Origin: an uncultured Pelagibacteraceae bacterium
GTDB taxonomy: Bacteria > Pseudomonadota > Alphaproteobacteria > Pelagibacterales > Pelagibacteraceae
Direction of reading: 5' to 3'
Assembly: GCA_902584225.1 (NCBI GenBank)
Contig: CACHYX010000007.1
Location: forward strand, 1-39,275
Length of the DNA: 39,275 nt
Shown here piece by piece: positions 25,959 to 34,909 of this stretch. The position numbers and the translations under genes are program-made. The notes beneath the pieces were generated by a model, which was not told the DNA's origin, made no database searches, and saw only the letters and a list, made by a program, of their open reading frames with translations. Every line of letters starts with the position of its first letter. Position 1 is the first letter of the stretch.

Positions 25959-27310
25959 TAATTTAAGTCCCTAACGCCTAAACCTTTAAGTTTTCTATGA
26001 AGAGCAGATCTTTCCATTCCTACAAATTTTGCTGTTTTTGAGATATTTCCACCAAATTTTTTTAATTGAGTGGTCAAATATTCTTTTTCAAAGTTTTCTC
26101 TCGCTTCCTTCAACGGTACAGATAGATTGTTTCCTTTAAATGTTTCTGTACCATCTTGTTTTATAGACTCTTTAATAATTGTCTTAATTTTGTTTTGATC
26201 ATTATTAGATAAAATAGCAATTCTTTCTATTAAATTTCTTAACTCTCTTACATTACCTGGCCAAAAATGATTAATAAGGTAAGAATCTTCTTTATCAATA
26301 TTTAGATCTTTAAGATTATAAGCTTTTGAAATGGTTTTAGAAAAATAATCAACTAAAAGAGGTATATCGCTTACTCTATTGCTTAATGGTTCGATATTTA
26401 TTTGGAAAACATTTAATCGATGAAATAGATCTTCCCTAAAATTTCCAAGTTGGGTTTCATTGTTAATATTTTTACTAGAGGTACAAATAATTCTAACATT
26501 AACTTTGATATCATGATTAGAATTAATCCTTCTAAATTTTTGATCAATTAAAACTCGTAATATTTTTGATTGAGTTTCTAGAGGTATTTCGGAAATTTCA
26601 TCTATTAAAAGAGTTCCCCCAGAAGCTTTTTCTAATGAGCCATAAGTAATTGAACCGTTTTCCTTTTCTTCTCCAAAAAGTTCTAGCTCGTATTTTTTTA
26701 CGTCTAATAACGCACCGTTTAAAATTATAAATGGACCCTTTTTTCTTTTAGAAAGTTTGTGGATTTTTCTAGCAATTAACTCTTTACCGGAACCTGTTGG
26801 TCCATATATAAAAATTCTACTCTCTGAGTTTGAGAGTTTTTCGATTTGTTCCCTAATTTTTTCAATATTTTGACTATTACCAATTAGATCAAACGAATGA
26901 AATAATTTAGTTTCAAGGACTTTATTTTCACTTTTTAATTTAAAGTTTTCTACAGCTCTTTTAACAAAATTCATTAATCTTTCCTCATCAAAAGGTTTTT
27001 CTAAAAATTCAAAAGCTCCAGACTTAAGTGACTTAATAGCCATCTCGATGTTTGCATGACCTGAAATAATTATAACTGGAATATCCTTATTTTTATTTTT
27101 AATATGGCTTAAAAGTTTGATTCCGTCATTATCGCCTTTGTCTAGTTTTACATCTATAATCGCAACGTCAGGTAATTTTTTATCGATTTCATTTAACGCC
27201 TGATTATAATTTGCTGCAACTCTAGTTTCATATCCTGCATCAGAAATTAAATCCTTAAGAATATTTCTAATATCTGGATTGTCATCAATTATTAAAATTT
27301 CAGTCGACAT
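25958..27310 (-). CDS. ntrX: NtrX-type response regulator lacking the sigma54-contact motif
   Basis: 450 residues: receiver (about 3-118, D9/D10, phosphoacceptor D53), AAA+ domain (about 138-360) and C-terminal Fis-type helix-turn-helix (GGNISKTAKFVGMERSALHRKL). Walker A reads GPTGSGKE and Walker B GGTLLIDEI. Where NtrC proteins have ELFGHERGAFTGA this one has ELFGEEKENGSITYGSLEKA, so the GAFTGA loop is missing. That implies it does not activate sigma54 polymerase, in line with NtrX of other alphaproteobacteria and the reported absence of rpoN from SAR11. Partner is NtrY, encoded upstream with an 11-nt overlap. Confidence 0.9.
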   Translation of the reverse strand: MSTEILIIDDNPDIRNILKDLISDAGYETRVAANYNQALNEIDKKLPDVAIIDVKLDKGDNDGIKLLSHIKNKNKDIPVIIISGHANIEMAIKSLKSGAFEFLEKPFDEERLMNFVKRAVENFKLKSENKVLETKLFHSFDLIGNSQNIEKIREQIEKLSNSESRIFIYGPTGSGKELIARKIHKLSKRKKGPFIILNGALLDVKKYELELFGEEKENGSITYGSLEKASGGTLLIDEISEIPLETQSKILRVLIDQKFRRINSNHDIKVNVRIICTSSKNINNETQLGNFREDLFHRLNVFQINIEPLSNRVSDIPLLVDYFSKTISKAYNLKDLNIDKEDSYLINHFWPGNVRELRNLIERIAILSNNDQNKIKTIIKESIKQDGTETFKGNNLSVPLKEARENFEKEYLTTQLKKFGGNISKTAKFVGMERSALHRKLKGLGVRDLN

Positions 27311-29081
27311 ATTTAGGTAACAAAATTTTTATTCTAGCTCCTTCTTTTTGTGGAATAAATTCAATAAATCCATTATGGTCGTTCAAAATTTTTTCTACTA
27401 TAGATAAACCTAAACCACTACCCTCTTTTTTGGTAGTAAAATAAGGTTTTGAAAATATTTTAGGATCATTATTTGTAAAACCTGTTCCATTATCTTGTAC
27501 TATGATATTTATATAGTCATTTATTAATTGAATTTCCACATTGATTTTCATTTGAAAATTACCCACTTTTTCACTTTTTTCCTTTAGACTTTCAATTGAA
27601 TTTTTAAATAAGTTTATAAAAACTCTATTTAGTTGTTCAATATCACTGTTAACAAAATAAACTTTTTCATATACAAAATTAATATCAATATCTTTGTCAT
27701 TAGTTTTCATTAAATTAATTGAGTCTTTGATAATTTTATTGAGCTCATTTTTCTTAAAAACAGGTTTAGGCATTCTTGCAAAATCTGAAAATTCATTTAC
27801 AAGTTTTTCAATAAGTTTGACTTGTTTATTGATTGTTTTAATCTTTTCTAAAAAGGACTCTTTATTCTTTTCATCAAACAATTCAGAATATTTCTTTTTA
27901 AGATTGTCAATTATGAGTTGAATAGGAGTGAGAGGATTTTTTATTTCGTGTGCTATTTTTCTTGCAACACTTTCCCATGCTTCATGTCTTTCATTAGCTA
28001 TTAGTTTATTTTGTTGATACTTGAGTCTATCAATCATCTGATTAAAATTTTTATTTAGAACTTCTAGCTCACTATCAGTTTTAATTTCTGGAACTTTTGA
28101 ATCTAAATTTCCTTTTCCAATATTGGTCGATGCTGAAATCAAGTTATTTATAGATAAAAAGAATCTTGATGAAAATCTAATTGCTATAGAGATCGACAAG
28201 AATAAAAGGAGGGTAACTATTATTATATAAATAATAGCAAATGAAAATTTAATCCCAGTTCTTTTATCCTGAACGGTATAATAAAAATCTAAGGCTTCAC
28301 TTGACTCAGTTAAGTATTGGGAAATTTTTGGGTCTAAATATTTTATTATATAAATGTAAGTATTATCAAAATTTGCTAATCTCATTAATGCGGCTGAAGT
28401 ATTTTTATACGCATTTAATATTTTCAATGGTCTTTCATCGTTTAGTACCATCTTTAATTGTTCTGTTGTTGGTGGTATGTATCGAATTTTGTTTTTATCA
28501 GTCGACATTATCAACTTACCAGCATTATCAATTAGAAAAATTGCATCTATATTTCTTACTATTTTTTGTGAATTTAAATAATTTTCAAACCTTTGTTTGT
28601 TTTCATTGTAAATAGAAATGTTTTTATTCAAATCAAAAGCCGCTAAAACAATATCAGACTCAACTTTATTCCTAACTGTACTAACATAATTAACAGCTAA
28701 TTGATAAGAGTTGCTTACAGCAGTAGTAATTTTTTTATCAAAATATTTTTCGAGCGCAAAAGAAAATAAAAATAAAGAAAAAACAGATATCAAAATAGAC
28801 GGTATTAATGTGAATAAAGAAAAGAAGGTTATATATTTCCTATTTGCTCTTGACCCCTCTATTGCAATCTCATTTTTGATAGAATTTTTAATCTCAATAA
28901 AAATCATAGAGAAAAAAACTAATAATAATAAAATATTTGAAACTAATAAATATTGTAAATTCTTATCTGTAAGTTCAATAAAACTCTTATCAATGAAAGT
29001 TAAAAACGTTAAAAAACCTATAAAAAGTGTAATTATAAATATTAAAATAATAAAAATATTTTTTCTTATAAATTTAAGCAT
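27300..29081 (-). CDS. ntrY: NtrY-type sensor histidine kinase
   Basis: 593 residues. N-terminal helices near 9-30, 44-62 and 85-110, then a presumed periplasmic domain (about 112-278) and another helix (about 280-302). HAMP follows (about 303-355), then HisKA with H378 in ARKIAHEIKNPLTPIQL, and the ATPase domain (QDNGTGF, GSGLGLSIVEKI). NtrY proteins are commonly about 700-770 residues with a PAS domain between HAMP and HisKA; here HAMP runs almost straight into HisKA, so the PAS domain appears lost. It signals to NtrX in nitrogen or redox control in other alphaproteobacteria; the stimulus here is unknown. Confidence 0.88.
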   Translation of the reverse strand: MLKFIRKNIFIILIFIITLFIGFLTFLTFIDKSFIELTDKNLQYLLVSNILLLLVFFSMIFIEIKNSIKNEIAIEGSRANRKYITFFSLFTLIPSILISVFSLFLFSFALEKYFDKKITTAVSNSYQLAVNYVSTVRNKVESDIVLAAFDLNKNISIYNENKQRFENYLNSQKIVRNIDAIFLIDNAGKLIMSTDKNKIRYIPPTTEQLKMVLNDERPLKILNAYKNTSAALMRLANFDNTYIYIIKYLDPKISQYLTESSEALDFYYTVQDKRTGIKFSFAIIYIIIVTLLLFLSISIAIRFSSRFFLSINNLISASTNIGKGNLDSKVPEIKTDSELEVLNKNFNQMIDRLKYQQNKLIANERHEAWESVARKIAHEIKNPLTPIQLIIDNLKKKYSELFDEKNKESFLEKIKTINKQVKLIEKLVNEFSDFARMPKPVFKKNELNKIIKDSINLMKTNDKDIDINFVYEKVYFVNSDIEQLNRVFINLFKNSIESLKEKSEKVGNFQMKINVEIQLINDYINIIVQDNGTGFTNNDPKIFSKPYFTTKKEGSGLGLSIVEKILNDHNGFIEFIPQKEGARIKILLPKYVD

Positions 29082-29114
29082 AATAATGTAGTACTTTAAA
29101 ATTCATCATAATAT

Positions 29115-30230
29115 ATGAGTAATTGTTTTATAATATTAGCTGCTGGAAAAAGTAATAGATTTATTTCCAAAACTCCAAAACCATACATTAAATATAAGGG
29201 TGATATACTAATTAATCATTCTATAAATAAGGCAATTTTATCAAAAAAATTCTCAAAAATCGTTATAGCGATCAATAAAGGTCACAAAAAATACATAAAA
29301 AAATTGAATAAAAATGATGTTCACTTTATTGAAGGAGGAAAATCAAGAGCTGATTCTTCTAGATTATCTTTGAAATATTTGTCCAAATTTAAGCCCAAAA
29401 ATGTGTTGATACATGATGCTGCTAGACCAAACTTTTCAATTACTTTACTTAATAAACTTTTAAAAAATCTAAAAAAATTTGATTGTGTTATTCCAGTTTT
29501 GAAAACTACCAGTTCTATTAAAACAATTAAAAATAAAAAAATTATAAATTTAGATCGAAATAAGATTTTTTTGTCACAAACTCCCCAAGCCTTTAATTTT
29601 AAAAAAATATTTAATCTTCAAAAAAAAATAAGTTCAAAAATTACTGATGATGCTTCGTTATTTGACAATTACTCAAATAGAGTAAAAATGATAAAAGGTG
29701 AGGAGACAAATATTAAGATCACAACTAAGAATGATATCGAAGAAAACTTAAAGTATTACTTTGGTATCGGTTTCGATGTACATAGACTGGTAAAAAATAA
29801 GAAATTATACTTGGGGGGTCTCAAAATAAATTCAAAATTTGGAACCTTGGGACATTCTGATGGTGATCCTGTTCTTCACGCAATTACTGACTCAATTCTT
29901 GGTGCATGCAGAAAAGGTGACATAGGTCAAAAATTTTCAGATCGAGATATAAAATTTAAGAATATAAGATCAACTATTTTGTTAAATAAAGTCATTAAAG
30001 AAATAGAAATGAATAATTTTTTTATTAATAATCTAGATATAAATATAATAACTCAAACTCCAAAAATTAGTAAATATAAAAAAAAAATGATTTCAATTAT
30101 ATCTCAATTATGCAAAATAAAAGAAAGCCAAATCAATATTAAAGGTAAAACTGCGGAAAAACTTGGTGTAATAGGAAAAGAAAAAGCTATTGCGTGTGAA
30201 GTGATATCATCAGTTTTTAAATATGAATAA
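29115..30230 (+). CDS. ispDF: Bifunctional IspD/IspF isoprenoid enzyme
   Basis: 371-residue fusion of two non-mevalonate (MEP) pathway enzymes. Residues 1-212 are IspD (MEP cytidylyltransferase): ILAAGKSNRF loop, GGKSRADSS, and LIHDAARP. Residues 214-371 are IspF (MEcPP synthase): GIGFDVHRL zinc ligands, LGHSDGDPVLHAITDSILGA, and KGKTAEKLG. The fusion is common in alphaproteobacteria. It diverges from ntrY over 33 nt and overlaps pgpA by 8 nt. Confidence 0.95.
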   Translation: MSNCFIILAAGKSNRFISKTPKPYIKYKGDILINHSINKAILSKKFSKIVIAINKGHKKYIKKLNKNDVHFIEGGKSRADSSRLSLKYLSKFKPKNVLIHDAARPNFSITLLNKLLKNLKKFDCVIPVLKTTSSIKTIKNKKIINLDRNKIFLSQTPQAFNFKKIFNLQKKISSKITDDASLFDNYSNRVKMIKGEETNIKITTKNDIEENLKYYFGIGFDVHRLVKNKKLYLGGLKINSKFGTLGHSDGDPVLHAITDSILGACRKGDIGQKFSDRDIKFKNIRSTILLNKVIKEIEMNNFFINNLDINIITQTPKISKYKKKMISIISQLCKIKESQINIKGKTAEKLGVIGKEKAIACEVISSVFKYE

Positions 30231-30723
30231 AAAAATTGGAAAACTTATAGTTACAATGTTTGGTGTTGGTTTGATAAAATATTTTCCAGGAACTTTTGGA
30301 TCTTTGGTTACAGCATCATTATATTATATTTTTTATGTGATTAAAATAGATTATTTTTTGTTATTATCTATAAATTTTTTTTTATTTTTTTACTCTGTTT
30401 GGATGATTAACAATTTGAAAGATGAATTTGAAGAAATAGATGCAAAAGAAATTGTAATTGATGAATTTTTAGGTCAATCTATTCCAATTCTATTTTTTTA
30501 TATAATTTTTTATGAAGGATCTGTATCGAATACTTTTTTTTTCATTATAGTTTTTTTATCATTTGTTGGTTTTCGTTTTTTTGATATTCTTAAGCCTTAT
30601 CCGATTAATTATGTGGATAAAAACATGAAAAATGGTTTTGGTGTTATTTTAGATGATCTTATAGCAGGTTTTTTCACGCTGATAGTATTATATATTTGTA
30701 TAATTTTTTATGGTCAAATTTAG
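30223..30723 (+). CDS. pgpA: Phosphatidylglycerophosphatase A
   Basis: 166-residue membrane enzyme removing phosphate from phosphatidylglycerophosphate to give phosphatidylglycerol. It has the GTFGSLVTA motif (about 24-32), the acidic KEIVIDEFLGQ (about 74-84) and hydrophobic segments at about 35-63, 90-115 and 140-165. It overlaps ispDF by 8 nt and the cinA-like gene by 14 nt, forming a tight lipid/isoprenoid operon. Confidence 0.9.
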   Translation: MNKKIGKLIVTMFGVGLIKYFPGTFGSLVTASLYYIFYVIKIDYFLLLSINFFLFFYSVWMINNLKDEFEEIDAKEIVIDEFLGQSIPILFFYIIFYEGSVSNTFFFIIVFLSFVGFRFFDILKPYPINYVDKNMKNGFGVILDDLIAGFFTLIVLYICIIFYGQI

Positions 30724-31180
30724 AAAATTGATTCAAAAATTAAAAAAGAAAAAATTGAAGATTAGTTTTGCTGAGTCTTGTACTGGTGGATTGCTTGCTC
30801 AATCTATAACCTCTATAAATGGAGCTTCAAAGGTATTTAATTTGAGTGTTGTTACTTATTCAAATGATTCAAAAAGTTCAATTCTTAAAGTTCCAAAAAA
30901 AATAATTAATAAATTTGGAGCCGTAAGTGAAGAATGTTGCCTAAGTATGTTAAAAAATTTAACAAAAATAAGTAAAAGTAAAGTAAATGTTTCTGTTACC
31001 GGAATAGCTGGACCAAAAGGGGGATCTAAGTTAAAGCCAGTGGGGCTGGTATTTATTGGAATAAACTATAAAGGCAAAAACAATGTTTATAAGTATTTAT
31101 TTCCAAATAAGTCAAGAAGAACTATTCAAAAAGCAAGTGCAAAAGCAGTTGTAGATAATTTATTAAACTTTATTAAATAA
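30710..31180 (+). CDS. pncC: CinA C-terminal domain protein (nicotinamide-nucleotide amidase, PncC type)
   Basis: 156 residues, corresponding only to the amidase domain of CinA, as in stand-alone PncC/YgaD proteins. Signature ISFAESCTGGLLAQSIT (about 18-34), VVTYSNDSKSSIL and VTGIAGPKGGSKLKPVGLVFIG. It deamidates NMN to nicotinate mononucleotide in NAD salvage. The start overlaps pgpA by 14 nt, and the 3' end overlaps the convergent coq10-like gene by 18 nt. Confidence 0.87.
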   Translation: MVKFRKLIQKLKKKKLKISFAESCTGGLLAQSITSINGASKVFNLSVVTYSNDSKSSILKVPKKIINKFGAVSEECCLSMLKNLTKISKSKVNVSVTGIAGPKGGSKLKPVGLVFIGINYKGKNNVYKYLFPNKSRRTIQKASAKAVVDNLLNFIK

Positions 31181-31612
31181 TTTCTCTGCCCTATTTTGAA
31201 ACGCGTCAGCAATTTTATCAAGGCCGTATTTAAATGATTTATTCATGAAAATATTTAAGAATTTATTTTTTAATTCAAAATCCAGATCAAAAGTTACCTC
31301 TGTAAAATTCTCTTTTTGATCAAATTTCCACTTATTTTCTAAATATTTCAAAGGTCCTTCAATATTTTTTACGTAAATAACACTCTTCTTTTTATCAAAT
31401 TTAACATCACTCTTGTATGTGTCTTTAAAAGGACCTTTGCCTATTGTTAAATCAGCCTCGATATATTGAAAATTGCCCTCAGACTCATCTTTATATATGT
31501 GAGCATTTAAACAATAAGGAATAAATTTTGGGTATTCTTCAATATTAAGGACAAGATCAATTAAATCTTTTTTGGAACAATTAATGTTTCTCTTTATCGA
31601 TGCTTTTGGCAT
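31163..31612 (-). CDS. COQ10/RatA-family START-domain protein
   Basis: 149 residues covering one SRPBCC/START fold, including [15 protein letters not shown] and [14 protein letters not shown], diagnostic of the COQ10/polyketide-cyclase group. Alphaproteobacterial members usually follow lipA and are thought to bind ubiquinone and help respiration. The E. coli homologue RatA has been described as a toxin acting on ribosomes, so that name appears in databases. Ubiquinone binding is the likelier role from context. The ATG lies inside the lipA 3' end (32-nt overlap). Confidence 0.82.
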   Translation of the reverse strand: MPKASIKRNINCSKKDLIDLVLNIEEYPKFIPYCLNAHIYKDESEGNFQYIEADLTIGKGPFKDTYKSDVKFDKKKSVIYVKNIEGPLKYLENKWKFDQKENFTEVTFDLDFELKNKFLNIFMNKSFKYGLDKIADAFQNRAEKLFNKV

Positions 31613-32531
31613 TAGAAGCTATTCTATTTTTTTTCAATTTAGCAAAATCCTCATCTGCATGATAAGATGATCTTGTTAGTGGAGATGAAGATACTAATAG
31701 AAAACCTTTAGCTTTAGCAATAACTTCTAAGTCTTTAAATTCACCTGGATCATAGTATCGTTGAAGTGGAAAATGCTTATCGGATGGTTGTAGATACTGT
31801 CCGATTGTTAAGAAATCAACATTAGCTGATCTTAAATCGTCCATCACTTGTAAAATTTCGTCCTTTGTTTCACCCATACCAACCATTATTCCAGACTTGG
31901 TAAAAGTTTCCTGATTTATTTGTTTAGCGTTTTTTAATAGTTCAAGAGATGAAAAATATCTAGATCCAGGTCTTACCTTTAAGTATAAACTTGGAACAGT
32001 TTCGATATTATGATTAAAAACATCTGGCATTGCTTCCAAAACTCTTTTGTAGGCTTCTCCCTTTCTTAAAAAATCGGGAGTTAAAACTTCAATTGTTGTT
32101 TCTGGATTAGCTTCTCTTGTAGACTTGATAGTTTCATAAAAATGATTTGAGCCACCATCTTCGAGATCATCTCTATCAACAGAGGTAATTACTACATGAC
32201 GCAAATTTAATCTTTTAACCGCCAAGGCTATTTTTTTTGGTTCAAAAGGGTCCAATTTTTCTGGTCTTCCAGTTTTAACATCGCAAAATGCACATGCCCT
32301 TGTACAAGTGTCCCCCATAATCATAAAAGTTGCATGTCTTTTGCTCCAACATTCGGTAATGTTTGGACAATTTGCTTCTTCACAAACAGTAACTAATTTT
32401 TGCTGGTTGACTATACTTTTTGTAAGAAAAAATTCTTTACTGTTTAAAAGTTTTGACTTAATCCAAGCTGGTTTTTTTTTGATTGGATTAATTTGATTTT
32501 TTTGTTTTTCTGGATGTCTTACTTTATTCAT
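31581..32531 (-). CDS. lipA: Lipoyl synthase LipA
   Basis: Radical-SAM enzyme inserting two sulfurs into octanoyl groups of lipoyl-dependent enzymes. About 316 residues from ATG 32529-32531 ([12 protein letters not shown]). Auxiliary cluster [12 protein letters not shown], radical-SAM cluster CTRACAFC, and the RSSYHAD C-terminal serine ligand are present. I choose this ATG because it overlaps the ftsB stop by 8 nt. An upstream in-frame TTG at 32573 would put 50 nt inside ftsB. Confidence 0.95.
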   Translation of the reverse strand: MNKVRHPEKQKNQINPIKKKPAWIKSKLLNSKEFFLTKSIVNQQKLVTVCEEANCPNITECWSKRHATFMIMGDTCTRACAFCDVKTGRPEKLDPFEPKKIALAVKRLNLRHVVITSVDRDDLEDGGSNHFYETIKSTREANPETTIEVLTPDFLRKGEAYKRVLEAMPDVFNHNIETVPSLYLKVRPGSRYFSSLELLKNAKQINQETFTKSGIMVGMGETKDEILQVMDDLRSANVDFLTIGQYLQPSDKHFPLQRYYDPGEFKDLEVIAKAKGFLLVSSSPLTRSSYHADEDFAKLKKNRIASNAKSIDKEKH

Positions 32532-32820
32532 TTTCAATAATATAGGTATTCTCACCTTTTTTTCCAACGACAAATTTGTCCCTTATTAAAATTTCAAGGT
32601 AATCTTTATCTAAATTCTCACCAATAAGACTATTAATTTTTTTCACCTTTGTTATTTCATTAGTTAAAATCCTTTTTTTCTCTAGAAGAATTTCAAATTG
32701 ATCTTTCTTATCTAGATATGCAAACAGACCCCTATTACCCCCAAGTAAATTTAAAGAAAAATAAATAATTAGTATTATTGGAAGTGTGAGTATAATATTT
32801 TTTTTAATAGCATTTATCAT
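32524..32820 (-). CDS. ftsB: FtsB/DivIC-like septum formation initiator
   Basis: 98 residues: one membrane helix (about 8-26), then a heptad-rich coiled coil (about 38-66) and the short conserved tail with [21 protein letters not shown]. It is the single-pass cell-division scaffold partner of FtsL/FtsQ. Its place directly after eno, with a 4-nt ATGA overlap, is the same as in many proteobacteria (eno-ftsB) and supports the call. Confidence 0.85.
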   Translation of the reverse strand: MINAIKKNIILTLPIILIIYFSLNLLGGNRGLFAYLDKKDQFEILLEKKRILTNEITKVKKINSLIGENLDKDYLEILIRDKFVVGKKGENTYIIENE

Positions 32821-34073
32821 TTCAATTTAGCCATATTATTGCTTTTTATAAGGTCATCCTCTATTCTCAACAACTGATTAAATTTTGCAACCCTTTCTGA
32901 TCTACATAATGAGCCAGTTTTTATTTGATTTGAATTAGTTCCAACTGCTAAATCAGATATAAACGTATCTTCTGAGTCGCCTGATCTATGAGAAATGATA
33001 GTTGTATAACCTATATTTTGGGCAAATCTTATAACATCCAAAGTTTCAGAAACTGTGCCTATTTGATTTAACTTAATTAAAATAGAATTCGATGATTGAT
33101 ACAAAAAACCCTTTTTTAATCTTTGAAGATTAGTTACATAAAGATCGTCACCTACGATCTGAATTTTTTTTTCTTTTTTATATAAATCTGACCATGATTT
33201 CCAATCGTTTTCCGCGAATGGATCTTCAATAGATTTTATTTTAAATCTTTTAATTATTTTTGAGTAGAATGATATTGTATCTTTGTATGAGATATAATTC
33301 TTTGAATCTATTGCATATTTATTATTTTTAAAAAGTTCATTTGCAGCAACATCTAAGCATATTGATACATCTTTTCCGTTAACAAAACCTGCCTTTTTTA
33401 TAGCGTTCGAGATTAGTTTTAATGCCTCCTCATTTTTTGAAATCATTGGAGCAAAACCACCCTCATCTCCAACAGATGTTGATAAATTTTTACTGATAAG
33501 TAATTTTTTCAAGCTTTGTATTACTAAAAAACAAATATTCATTGCCTCGCTAAAAGTCTTTGCTTTATCTGGTCTAATCATAAATTCTTGAATTTTTAAA
33601 CCGTTATTGGCATGCGCACCCCCATTGATGATGTTCATAAGGGGAAAAGGTAATTTAAAATTTTTTTTTATCAAAAAGTTCTTATACAATGGTATCTTTT
33701 TCAACTTTGCTGATAATTTTTTAACCGCAATAGATACAGACAAAATTGCATTTGCACCTAATTTATTTTTTTGCTTCGTTCCATCTAATCTTATAAGAAT
33801 TGAGTCAATTAATTCTTGATTGTGAACATTTTTATTTAGAATTTTTTTTGAAATTATCTTATTAACATTTGACACAGCAGAAAAAACACTTTTTCCTAAA
33901 TACCTCTTATTTGAGATGTCTCTTTTTTCAAAGGCCTCATATGAACCAGTCGACGCGCCAGATGGACAGATAGCTTTTGAAGAAACTTTTCCACAAAATA
34001 TTTCTGTTTCGATTGTTGGTATGCCTCTACTATCAAATATTTGCCTTGAAACTACTTTTGTAATTTTTGACAT
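32817..34073 (-). CDS. eno: Enolase
   Basis: Glycolytic 2-phosphoglycerate dehydratase, 418 residues. It shows IFDSRGIPTIETEI, SGASTGSYEAFEKRD, NGGAHANNGLKIQEFMI, VGDEGGFAP, SIEDPFAENDW, and SHRSGDSEDTFISDLAVGTNS near the end. All Mg2+ and substrate residues I can identify are intact. It begins 11 nt after the kdsA stop. Confidence 0.97.
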   Translation of the reverse strand: MSKITKVVSRQIFDSRGIPTIETEIFCGKVSSKAICPSGASTGSYEAFEKRDISNKRYLGKSVFSAVSNVNKIISKKILNKNVHNQELIDSILIRLDGTKQKNKLGANAILSVSIAVKKLSAKLKKIPLYKNFLIKKNFKLPFPLMNIINGGAHANNGLKIQEFMIRPDKAKTFSEAMNICFLVIQSLKKLLISKNLSTSVGDEGGFAPMISKNEEALKLISNAIKKAGFVNGKDVSICLDVAANELFKNNKYAIDSKNYISYKDTISFYSKIIKRFKIKSIEDPFAENDWKSWSDLYKKEKKIQIVGDDLYVTNLQRLKKGFLYQSSNSILIKLNQIGTVSETLDVIRFAQNIGYTTIISHRSGDSEDTFISDLAVGTNSNQIKTGSLCRSERVAKFNQLLRIEDDLIKSNNMAKLK

Positions 34074-34084
34074 TAAATAATAAC

Positions 34085-34909
34085 TTAATTTTTAATTAGT
34101 TTATCAATCTCAAGCAATTTATTTACCAAACTGTCCATTTCATTCAATGGAACCATATTTGGACCATCAGAAGGAGCATTATCTGGATCTTGATGCGTTT
34201 CAATAAAAACAGCAGCTATCCCAACAGCGACTGCCGCCCTAGATAAGTGTGAAACAAATTTTCTTTCACCCCCACTTTTATCACCCATTCCTCCAGGTTG
34301 TTGGACTGAGTGGGTTGCATCGAAAACTATGGGATATCCTGTTTGTGCCATTATTGGTATTGATCTCATATCAGACACTAATGTGTTATAACCAAAACTC
34401 GCTCCTCTCTCTGTAATTAAGATATTGCTATTTCCTGTATCTGATATTTTCTTTATTACATTTGACATATCCCAAGGAGCAAGAAATTGACCTTTTTTAA
34501 CATTAATAACCTTATTTGTTTTGGCGGCAGCTACTAACAAATCAGTTTGCCTGCATAAAAATGCTGGAATTTGAAGTACATCAACATGATTTGCAACAAC
34601 GGAACATTGCTCTGCATTGTGAATGTCGGTTAAAATTGGGACATTTATTTGTTTTTTAATTTTGTCAAATATTGGTAAAGATTTTTCTAAACCAACACCT
34701 CTTTTACTTTCAAGACTAGTTCTGTTAGCTTTGTCGAAAGATGTTTTGTAAATAAAACCTATATTATATTTTTTAGAAATTTCTGATATTTTTCCTGCTA
34801 TATCAAGAGCATGCTGCTCGTTCTCAAGTTGACAAGGTCCTGCAATTAAACATATCTTTTCTTTATTTGAAATTTTTACTCCATCACAATTTACTGTAAT
34901 ATTTTTCAT
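34085..34909 (-). CDS. kdsA: KDO-8-phosphate synthase
   Basis: 274 residues. Condenses arabinose-5-phosphate with phosphoenolpyruvate for the LPS inner core. It shows LIAGPCQLEN, YKTSFDKANRTS, GVGLEKSLPIFDKIK, ILTDIH, DVLQIPAFLCRQTDL, FDATHSVQQPGG, and IETHQDPDNAPSDGPN. The start overlaps the pyrG stop by one base. The presence of kdsA next to eno (which makes PEP) is a recurrent alphaproteobacterial arrangement. Confidence 0.96.
   Translation of the reverse strand: MKNITVNCDGVKISNKEKICLIAGPCQLENEQHALDIAGKISEISKKYNIGFIYKTSFDKANRTSLESKRGVGLEKSLPIFDKIKKQINVPILTDIHNAEQCSVVANHVDVLQIPAFLCRQTDLLVAAAKTNKVINVKKGQFLAPWDMSNVIKKISDTGNSNILITERGASFGYNTLVSDMRSIPIMAQTGYPIVFDATHSVQQPGGMGDKSGGERKFVSHLSRAAVAVGIAAVFIETHQDPDNAPSDGPNMVPLNEMDSLVNKLLEIDKLIKN

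Noticed and set aside
28711-29091. Plus-strand open frame antisense to the ntrY N-terminus
   Set aside because: Low-complexity Lys/Ile-rich translation produced by the complement of hydrophobic codons; ntrY is clearly the real gene.
32532-32573. Upstream TTG start for lipA
   Set aside because: It would overlap ftsB by 50 nt; the ATG at 32531 gives an 8-nt overlap typical of this genome.
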